From positions 4,960,001 to 5,024,000 of the forward strand of contig NC_134932.1 of the NCBI RefSeq assembly GCF_051020765.1: a stretch of DNA of 64,000 nucleotides, read 5' to 3'. The DNA comes from Lasioglossum baleicum. Taxonomy: Eukaryota > Arthropoda > Insecta > Hymenoptera > Halictidae. The position numbers were made by a program, and so were the translations under genes. Shown in pieces: positions 14,076 to 24,100 of this stretch. Under the pieces are notes generated by a model. That model searched no databases, was not told where the DNA came from, and saw only the letters and a program-made list of their open reading frames with translations. Position 1 is the stretch's first letter; the number at the start of each line of letters is the position of its first letter.

Positions 14076-14479
14076 GTTTGTTCTCTTTTTCATCCGGCAC
14101 GTCGGGTCGCGCAAAGAAAATCGAGTTTGGTGGAAACGAATGCTTACAAATCCGGTTCTTAACGAACAAAAACTGTCAACGACAGTCTGCGCTGAAATTA
14201 TTTTCGTCCGGTGATGGAGTTCGTTAATGGAGAAACCTCTGCGGCCCGCGGAGAAACCGCGGTGCGCCGCGCCGCGCCGGTCCGACTCTGTATCCCAGTT
14301 TTAATTCCATTTTCACGCAAGCTTTAATTGTTTTCTCCCCGGAGGAGGGAGAGAGGGCCGGGGCCCACGGTTTTCTTCGCCGTCTGTCCTCGCAGCCATT
14401 AACGATCGACCGCGGCACGGGAAGAAGTAAGCGACAACGGTGGGAAACTGCGGGGGCGGGAGCGTAGCTTTGTCATTCG

Positions 14480-14855
14480 GGACGCTTCGAATCAATTTTA
14501 TTTACATTTTTACGGGGAAGCACTTTGGCTTATACATTTTAAACCGCCACGGAGACGCGGGCAACATCGGAGGCGGACACGGGGGAACGAAACTAGGGTC
14601 CAGAGGGGGGCGACCGGTCCTCGCAGACTCGTTTCTCTTTGCAGATCGTTAGCATATTTCCTTCCTGGGGAATATCGAAGGTATGGATGGGCGTCGTCGA
14701 GATAGTTCCCCCAGTAAATTGTGTTCCTACGGTAATTCAGTCGTGAATCTTCCGACCGAGCAGCTCGCTGCCGTTTCCAATTACGGGATGGGCTTTGATT
14801 CGCTGCCACTGGCCAGGCGTCGACACGTCGTCGTCGCCGAACACCAAGGCTCGGC
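14480..14855 (-). other. Predicted 3' UTR of the Ig receptor gene
   Basis: The sequence after the TGA is non-coding on the minus strand down to an AATAAA at 14502-14497. This gives a 3' UTR of about 370 nt. The end point is approximate. Confidence 0.5.
14497..14502 (-). terminator. Polyadenylation signal AATAAA
   Basis: Canonical AATAAA on the minus strand about 350 nt downstream of the receptor stop codon. It is the first such hexamer I noticed after the stop. Confidence 0.5.
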
Positions 14856-15166
14856 TCAATAGCGAAATTCTTTTGAGTCGCACTCCGCCTTCATGAACCT
14901 CGGTATCGGGGCGGCTTCGACTGTATACGGGGGCGGATCCGCCGGAAGCGCTCGAAGCCTTTTGCGGAGCTGCACCAGGCTCAACGCGATCACGATGATC
15001 GCCAGCATCGACGAAAGGGCCACTGTTACGCCGACTAAAGTTTGGTACTTCATCGATTCTGGATAGACGATCACGGTCGTCTGGGATTCCTCGATCATCG
15101 ACTTCGCCCCCATCAAACCGGCCACGCATGTCCAGTTGCCGATATCTTCGATGCTGTGCCTGCCGC
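14856..15166 (-). CDS. Exon 9: end of Ig domain 5, membrane helix, cytoplasmic tail
   Basis: Phase 1 in (acceptor TTTTCAG|), ends at TGA. Encodes the F strand 'DIGNWTC', about 23 hydrophobic residues (TLVGV to LSLV), a basic stop-transfer run (QLRKRLR), and a short tail with PPPY and C-terminal EFRY. PPxY motifs bind WW domains, for example in Nedd4-type ubiquitin ligases; such an interaction is inference. The tail has no other domain I recognise. Confidence 0.85.
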
Positions 15167-18100
15167 CTGAAAACAGAAGTTGAACAATTACGGCCAGTTT
15201 TTTTAACGGTGACATCCGAAGCACGTTCTTTGCTGTAATTGCTGTCCACTTGGTAACTGTTGCAAGATTGTAATAGCAGTGCGGTGACACAACTCAGAAA
15301 ACTATTCAAACCCGTTCTCTTTAAAAACCGTAGCTTCGACGGTAGAAATATTGTTCATTTTGTTTTACTTATCGATTCAAGTAGAATCACCGGCCGCTTC
15401 TATGAAGAGAACCAGTTTACCGGCCAATCATAAAGAATGCGTTTTGCGGCGTGCACTTTTATTACACTATTCATTCGGTACATGACGTCGCCAGACGCGC
15501 ACCGGTCAATGGGATGTTCCGCCACGTGGAAATTCGAGTTCCCTAACCAGTTTAGGGAAGACACCGGTGAAGTGACCTCGTACTTTATGCCTCCACGAAA
15601 TCGATTTTGTTCGAGCGTGTTCGCGTATATCAAGTGGTCGTTGGTATTCCGGTATGAAGGGAAGAAGTTTCCACCGTCTGCACGGTGGTAGGAACAGGGT
15701 GGCCAGGGGAGAGGAACGAAATTGGTGATTCTTTGTAAGTGATGTTGCGTTTCGGGAGATAAGAGTCTGCAAATTGGAACCGCTTCGGTATTCGCGCTGC
15801 GTGGATCTTGGATACTTTTGCCCCCGTTCTTACTTGTTTCCGTCTGATTTCCGAGCAAACGTATGTGCCTTGGAAACTTTTGCTAAGGGGAAGCTGGAAA
15901 GTCGACGAAGGCCTCTGGAACCGGACCGGGAATCGTAATTATTTGCGCTCTTCGATTTCGAATAAATCTTGCCGCCATGTACCTTGCCATCGAACAATTC
16001 CACTCGGCAAAATCAATTTTTAAACAAAAATTGAATAACAATTTCTAAGTACAAGCTTTTAAAAAATCATGACGAATTCAGCCAGAGTAATATGTATTTT
16101 TCTCTATTTATTCTCTTGGGCAAGTAACGATTTGAATTCGAAACTAATCTGGCGGTCCGAAAAAAGAGTTTACTACTTTGTAAAAGCACGCTAATTAGGG
16201 GTATCAATAGGCGTTGGCAAGCAGACCGTAAATTTCAAATCCCCCGATGTATGTGATGCAATTTCAATACGACGGGTTCTCGGGTAATACCTTAAAAGCG
16301 GTCGAGCGAGTATTAATATTTTGTTACGTTGGTTACGATTTTATTTATTGGCCAGTTCTCTCGATGGAGCGCGGCGGCGAGAGTGGAACGACCGTTGTAT
16401 GAATTTAATTGAAAACGTCGAAGGATACCGAATATGTAAATTCTGAAGAGACGCCAAACCTCCCAGCGGGATTTGCGCGTATTTTATTTATGCGGAACAA
16501 TGCCGGACGTCGCTACCATTTACCGCCGTAGTATAACAGCAAATATAGTCAATTTAATTATGAAATCGGAAGTCATTTTCCTGAGCATAGTCTACAGCAA
16601 TTAACAAAGAAAAATAATTGCTATATGTTTAACCGAGGTACATTAATTACCATATTTAAACATCGCGATTCGCAATAAACTCGTATCGTTACGAATGCAA
16701 GCTGTAATGAGATTCGTGGGTGAATGAATAACTTGAATTTGCAAATTCTCGGTCAAAAGAAGCGAAACCGAAGAGCCTGCGGAGTGAATGAACGATAGAA
16801 ATCAGACTGTGCGTGGCAAAATTAGTTTCAGCATTGATTTTCCTCGCGTCGCGAAATATTTCACTGTCGGCTCCTCAATCGACGCGCACAGCCTTTCAAT
16901 CTATCAGTCTTGCTGCACTTTAATTGATCGCTACCCCCCCGGTTAGTTTGATCTGGCCAGCCAGTTTTGCATTCCAATTAAGTCGAGTTTGTTACATTAG
17001 CGGTTACGGTTAGGATACCAGCGGCAGTACTTACCTCCGATGATTAATTCGCACCGAGTGTTGCTGGTCTTGGTCATGTATCGATGACTTACGCCACTGT
17101 AAATTCCATATCCGTCCGGCCGGATCCAACGGCAGTAATGAACAGCCCTGTCCGTTACATTTGGAAGGATCTTGCAAGATAGAATTATGTTATCGGTCCC
17201 CGTGGCTATTAGTTTCGCACGCCCCGGAATAACGTAGCTTTCTGAAATTTTGACGAATGGAACGTGTTAGTACTGAAACAGTAAGATTCCTGTAGCAACG
17301 TACATGATTCATCGCGGATAAATTTATGCCAACGACCTGGCGAACAGTCTCGGAAACTTTAACACCTTCGCTGGAATACAAGCACGCGTTTCGGTGGAGG
17401 AAGAGATTCATTAGGAACGCTCGCTCATTAGAAACATTCATGAGGAACATTAGGAACTGTTTTCTTGCACTTTCATGCGGAATAATGATTTTCTAAGTCA
17501 ATGGTAAAAAGAAGAAAGTGTACGAATTAGGTAAATCTATAAATTGCCTGAAACATTTTTTAGTTACACTACCGGAAATGCCTAAAAAATGGTGACATAA
17601 CTTAACGGACACACCCTGCATACTTCTCTATGTTTTTGTAAAGTGTTATAGTAATGTATGCTATATTTTTTATTAACCAAACTAGGTTTATGGCATCAAT
17701 AAATAACTAATTAAGAAGAAAGCGTACGAAAATGCTAGTCTAAAGTAATGTAACGTGTTGCGGATCGCGCGAGCTACGCGGCGGCACACGCGACTTACTT
17801 CATGTAGAACAGGGGAGAGAGAGGTGACGGGGTTGCCAAAACCATAACAATGATTCGCTATAAAGGCTCCTCTTCACCTCTCCCCCCACCGTTCTGACTC
17901 TTCGGGCACAGCTGATTACCCGAGGAGTCAGTTGCTTTTCGAACTTCCGCTTCGCTTGAGCGGTTAACACTTTGCGTTTAAAACTATCGTTTTGCTTGGA
18001 CGATTAATCTTTGTTAAAAATACAGCTTTGCATGAGCTACACTTCGCTACCTCAAAAGATCAAGGCCCTTGCGCTTCTTGTGCCTTCTCTTTTGTCCTTC

Positions 18101-21100
18101 TTTTCGTCATTCTCATTATCCTTCGTTTTCTCTTAGTTCTAGTCCTTTTTCTTTGCGTTCGGTTAGTGTTAAGTGGTGTCGAGTTTCTTTAGTTTAAATA
18201 AGTTAGCTTTAAGTTTTAAATAAACTGAACATTGACTCTATCTCGCTAAATCTTGAATGCTAGTACCTTTACGTTTCACATCCTTCCACGACCCTGCTAT
18301 TCCTTTACATAACGGTATTCCTAAATTCGTAGATTTGTATTAGTCGTGCGTCTACATTTATTTTAATTTTGACAAAGAATTCGACTTCAAAACAGGAGGG
18401 ATAACATTTATTCATAAGGGATTAGATTTGACTTTAGGTTTGCTAATCACGAGGTTCGACCAGATATTGCTCGGCTGGGGGTTAAAGAGATTCTGATTGA
18501 GACTATGAAACAGCAATCGGTCGCTTCAGCGACGTTATCTGGAGTTACCTGCGACGTGTACGGTGAACGGCTGACGTTCCTCGGGTCCATTAACGACGCC
18601 CACGTTGCATGTCCATTCACCGTGATCCGTAAAACTGGCATGGTTGATTTCGGCGGCACAGTCGCCCAAAGGGAGCCCGGAGCCTACATAAGGCAGACTG
18701 AAGGGTGTCCGAACCTCACTCTGCGAGACGGAATAAGCTGTTCCATTGGGACTCCGAAACCAACAATAGCTCAGCGCTGCATTCGCGGTGCATTTAATCT
18801 AGGCAACGTTAAAACAACGCTACAACAATAAACCCATCGTGCTCGGACAACGAGAGTCCGTGTTCGCCATTCATATAACAAACAATTCAAATCACCTGAA
18901 ACGAATCGTTCCTTTTCACGTATACTTTACGCGCCACGATGTTCGGCAACACGGCTACGACCCGTGTATTATTATTACCAATAGTCGAATTCATGTGGAA
19001 CACGGTGCCATAGGAATTCCTCTTCTTGTCGGTTATGCGACATCTCCACGCCCCATAGTCTTCAGGCTTTCGCGAACGAATGATCAAGCCGCACTCGAGA
19101 TTGTTAGTCTCATTTCCCGGCTCGGAAATGTTGAAAGTATCGTAACTGTTCGGAACGGGAAGTTATAAATGTTTCAATGTTAAAACATTGAAGAATGGTC
19201 GTTTTCTATGCGATTCGAATAGCGACACGGTCTTTTTGAAAAAAAGCTCTACAGCACTATGAGAACAGACAGGTAATTGGCTGTACTCTGACGGAGATAA
19301 AAGCGAGACGCTAACAAGGGCAATCTGTACAGGCTGCTTTGGCGTTTAGGCGGCGCGATTACTGGCACAGGAGAAAAATCGGATGATCCATTGGATGCGC
19401 GGGACTATTACGCCGGGCTGCTTTGATTTACGGGTCAGATCAGCGGCGCGCTGCGCGGCGCGGCGCGTAGCTAGGCGGGTCGATTCATAATTATTGGCGT
19501 ATTGTAAAGCACTTAGCCTTTATGACTACACCGTGGAGTGCATAGCCATTCGAATTTTTAAAAGCCAGAAACACTCGTGTACAGCCGTTTGTTTCGGTAA
19601 ATAATAGTGCGTGTGGCGATAAATAAACAGCGGTGGGAGGGCGGCGGGTTGCTGACCCGTACTGTACACGTAATACGTATAACGACCCGCCATTGTACGT
19701 CGGTCCGGTGTGACGCTCCTACGTACAACAACAACAACAACGAAAGGGGGAAATATACCCGCGGAATAGGAAATGGTAAACATGTGCGAGAATGAAAAAA
19801 TCAACGCGCACGAAGGGAAGTCGGACGTGATGCTCGTTGTAATAAACGCGCGTTGGACGTTCGGCCGGTTTGAAAAGCTCGCGCCTATCCGTTTTCGTTC
19901 GCCGCGACGCGACGACGCGGCTAGCTCTCGTTTTTACATAAATTATTTCGCTCGACGCGGCCGGTTCGGCTTGTCAGGAGCGCGAATAAACGCGATTTTA
20001 TTGGACGCGCGCGTGTCGCCGGGCTGGAACTTTGCGAAGTTTACCGTCCGATAAAGAAAACACGTTAATTAAACGTCACGTCGGCGTAGTTCCCCGTTTC
20101 AACAAAATCGTGGGCTGCTCGCTGCCGTTAATGGAGTTCCGCATTGTTGCTGCCAATAACATTGTTTTTCTTCTTTCCATCGGGATCACCTAAATGCGCA
20201 CTGTCGCTTACCGGTGTACGTATTAAAAATTGTTAAGGTTCCGCGTGCCCGTCGAATACGCACCGTTCGGATCCGATTCCGGGAGACAGGCTCAATACGT
20301 GTCCGTCGGGCCTCGTGAAGTGACAGAATTCGAACACTTGCGGTTCGCTGACGTTAACCCGACAGAGGAGCTGAGTCTCATTTTCTGCCAAGTTTACGCG
20401 GCTTTCTATGGTCCAGTCATCTGAAACCAAAAACCACTCGGGCGTCTCAGAGACTTTCACTGTTCCTGGTAAAACTGTGCTGAGATCTGGCAACACTATC
20501 TTCCAGCGAATATTTCATAATTTTTGAGGGTCTATACGGTTCATGAGGACTTTTTTAACACGTTGATCGCCACGTCACCCAGATATGGGTGACGGGTATG
20601 CTTCCGTGGGGGCCCCGTCACCCAAATATGGTTGACGCTCTTCTTGTTCGAGTTAATTAAAAATAGGATTTCATATATAGGATATACAATATGAATTCTC
20701 GCTTTTCGCTGTGTTTACGTTCTGTGTACCGACGGTTGGATTTGGGCCTCGCGGGAAACTTAGCCGAATTACGCGGGGCGATCAAAGTGTTAAGAGATCG
20801 TTCAAAAATAGCTAATTTTGTTGGAAAATATATCAAGAGACTGAGCAACCACCCCAATCAGCAGGCAAATAAACGCAACAAGCTCTTGTACTCACTAAAA
20901 TAATTACATGTAGGGTAAAGTGCCCAAATATGTGTATAGTATATGGTAGCCTATTATGGCACTACCTTATATCTTGTAAAGAACAATAGTTTACCCTGTT
21001 TACTCAACAGTGTACAATGTCGATCCTCCGCCAGTTGTGTCTCCACGTGTTGAATATTTTTGTGATTAGATTTCCGATTGTATCTTTTTCGAGGAAGGTA

Positions 21101-24100
21101 AGTGATTTTGAAATGTTTGAACATATCTGTAGTTTCAGTTTATTTATATTAATGTTTGCCAACTGTTGGTCTGGTCTGAAATTCATTTTCTCTTTTTCAG
21201 TAGCTAGTATTAACAGTCCACGTGGAGTTCTCAATATGGCACTACCAAGGGTTCCCTAATATGGGTATAGCTATATATTGACGTTCTTGGTGTGGGTGTC
21301 ATATTAGGGGCTCAAGGTGTACCATATTAAGAACCCCTTTCGCTGGAACCTGCAAATGACACACCACAAAAAAATATTTTTCTCTACAAGCTGTATTAAT
21401 TTTTGAACAAACTTGACCTCAGAATCTTATAGTGAAGAAATGCATCTACAACTAGTAATTTTTTGGATGAAAAAGAACATTCTAAAATCATCAAAAGATT
21501 ACATCAACTTAGTGGTTCATATTTGGGCACTTTACCCTACGGTAAACATTATGTAACATTACGTAAAATCGACTTACAGTACGTAGTAACTCTGAACGAT
21601 GCACTCGTAGGGATTATTTTTCCTTCTGTTCCGTAAACGACGGTCCAGTTACCTTCGTGACGAGCTGTGACTACAGAAATATTGTACAGACAGCTGCCAA
21701 TAATTAAAGGAGTTTGCACACCCTTTGGATCTTCCAGCTGGCAGAAGGTAATGTTACCATTGACTGGCTCTAGCTTGCCTTCTGCGCCACGTTTTAGACT
21801 GATGTCTTTCTGTCGTACAGAAAAAGATTGCGAGACATTTGTTAACACATTACCGACTGGTGATTATTGCATAATTTTGAAAAATCTATGATACATGGCT
21901 AAACACTTTTTAATGGAACCTTCAGTCGCAACAGCAATTTTCATTATGAACTGACAAGTCACCCTCAATAACGTCATCTATTAGTTTCATTTAAGATTGC
22001 AACGTAAAAGAAAATTTCTATGCTTTCTTTTGGTGCAGCAAAATTGTTGAAAATCCTATTAATAGGCTTCCGATAGGTAAAGTGTTAATATACTTCTTGC
22101 CCGAGTTTGCATAGAGCATTGAGTTGCATCGAGACTTTTTGTCGGTTCCCTAGTCTTTCTTCAAACTTGGCTACTCCCAAACTCTGTAGGTTCGTGTAGA
22201 TATTTATGCAACACGATGAACTTGATTCTGCATGGACTGTTATTCGCACGGGTGAAAATGATGAAAGCAAAGGGCAACGGAGGTTCGACACCGCGATCGT
22301 TGTTCGCTCGACGCTCCCGACGACTGTAAAGTGACGGTGCATTAATGATTTAGCCAAGCACGGAATCGACCGTCTGATATCGGTAATCGATATTTCCTGA
22401 ATGCCTATAATCTTCAGTTAACTCGATGCGGTATTTGCCGAAACCAAATAGAGCAGACATCGATACGCGGCAGTGCAGTTACCGAAACTGAGATTAACAT
22501 TGCCGGGTACGTCTGATGATAATTATGCGGTGAGTGATTTACTTGACCAGCTGGCTTCATATCGTAAACTTATTATACCCCCGTTCAGGAATTCCGATAT
22601 CCGCTTTACGCGACCGCGACATACAACGAATATTTTCCGGCCGCTCGTTATATTGCGCACGACAAAGGCAACGGCCCGATACAAGGAACATCGTAGGAAT
22701 TCCATTAAAGATGATCGCTTCGGTTTTAAGCGGTGATATCAGCAGCGGGGCCCGTGAGAGAGAGAGAGCGAGAGAGCCTGGATCAATCCCACTCGACCGA
22801 CTATACCGATAATCCTTTGCTTTCGTTTCGGAAAGCGAGCAATCCGCAACGCAAGTGGTAATTCATGCCGCGAGCAGGAGAGCCGGTAATTACTAATCGA
22901 CAACACGGGAAATATTGGAAATATCGATCGGATCTTGGTCAGCGGAGGGCTGTGGTCAAGTTCATCGTGCTTGCTGTTCGCATCCCAGACCAACCGGGAT
23001 GCGACTATCGCTTATGCGATCTTATCACCTTGCAAATAATCGCTGTTATACCGCGTTACCGTGTAACGATCCCGGCAGTCATACGCGGATTTGAAAAGCA
23101 AACCGACACAGAAAAAATGCTAAAATAACAATAGCCTCTCCTCGGTCGAAGAGATCGCGCGTTCGCGATACTGGCTCGCACGGTAAACATTTTTATCGAC
23201 GCGCACTTCCGATCCTATCAGTTTTACTCGTTTAACTTTCATCCATTAAAAATTTCAGTATTTTCATCGACGACTCGGCTCAACGCTACATGATCAAAGT
23301 TAATCAAACCGCTCGATATTTTCGATGGAATTAGTCACGTCGAATCGCTTATTGTTCCCGACTGCAAACCGTTCGAAAGCTTTTCTAGGACAGCGAATGA
23401 GAGCCCGTCGCTTTATCGGTCCTGATAAAAAGATAAACGATCCGTCGCCTTCTTCCTATTCCGATTTCCAGCTGCGACTCTCGAGTTCGCTCGGTGACGA
23501 CCGAGTTCTCAACTGACAGGTTTAGTTTCGCTGTCCGAGGCTGCGGTAGATTAAGTGATTCTATCCTCGGCTCTCGATTTACCAGGGGACTTACCATTTT
23601 CTCGGTTTTCTCTCGATCCTCGTACACCAAGACGTTCACTCCGCCGGTTAACGGGACGCTGTTGTTGACGAACGCTGTCAAAGTCCACGGTCCCGAGTCG
23701 TTGCGATTTACCACCCAGCGAAATTTGCAGTCATGCATGTCGATCACCGTGCTCTGAAATTTTCATTTTGTCCTGTAGGAAACAGACTGTCACGACAAAT
23801 TACCGAAGTGACGTTGACGAGCAACAAAAAGCAGAGAAATTGGAAAAAGATTTTCACATCTTACACACACACTCTTTGTCCTTTTAGCAGCATTCGTAAG
23901 AGAGGAACAATCGCGCGAAAGAAACAGTCATTATCCTGATTATAATTCGCAAAATTCACCTTCGCGAAGCACGCCGGATAACGGAAGCCACTTGACTCTA
24001 TGATTACACGCTCCAAGTATCACGCAGGCTTTTAAAGTAATCCTGTTTACTACATCAGACAAATTTACACGTGCTTCAACGATAATTTGGAGTTACGATG

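Larger units (their letters stand above)
8902..14479. other. Non-coding stretch between the 8-kb MITE and the Ig gene 3' end
   Basis: GC-rich around 9240-10480. A Lys/Arg-rich minus-strand frame near 10300-10700 has no ATG and low complexity. A shared motif 'ACCGGAAATGYCTAAAAAAT' near 11105 recurs at 17573. A hAT fragment and a long CT run. No supported gene. Confidence 0.5.

Noticed and set aside
13787..14114. Minus-strand open frames rich in Arg-Glu repeats
   Set aside because: They are translations of the CT microsatellite, not genes. The same holds for similar frames at 36091-36318.
18776..18979. Alternative splice of exons 6-7 using donor ATTG|GTAATA and acceptor TGCAG|CGC
   Set aside because: In frame, but it would delete 35 residues including the B-strand cysteine of domain 4. 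The 97-nt intron with CAG|GTGATT and CTAG| restores a complete domain.
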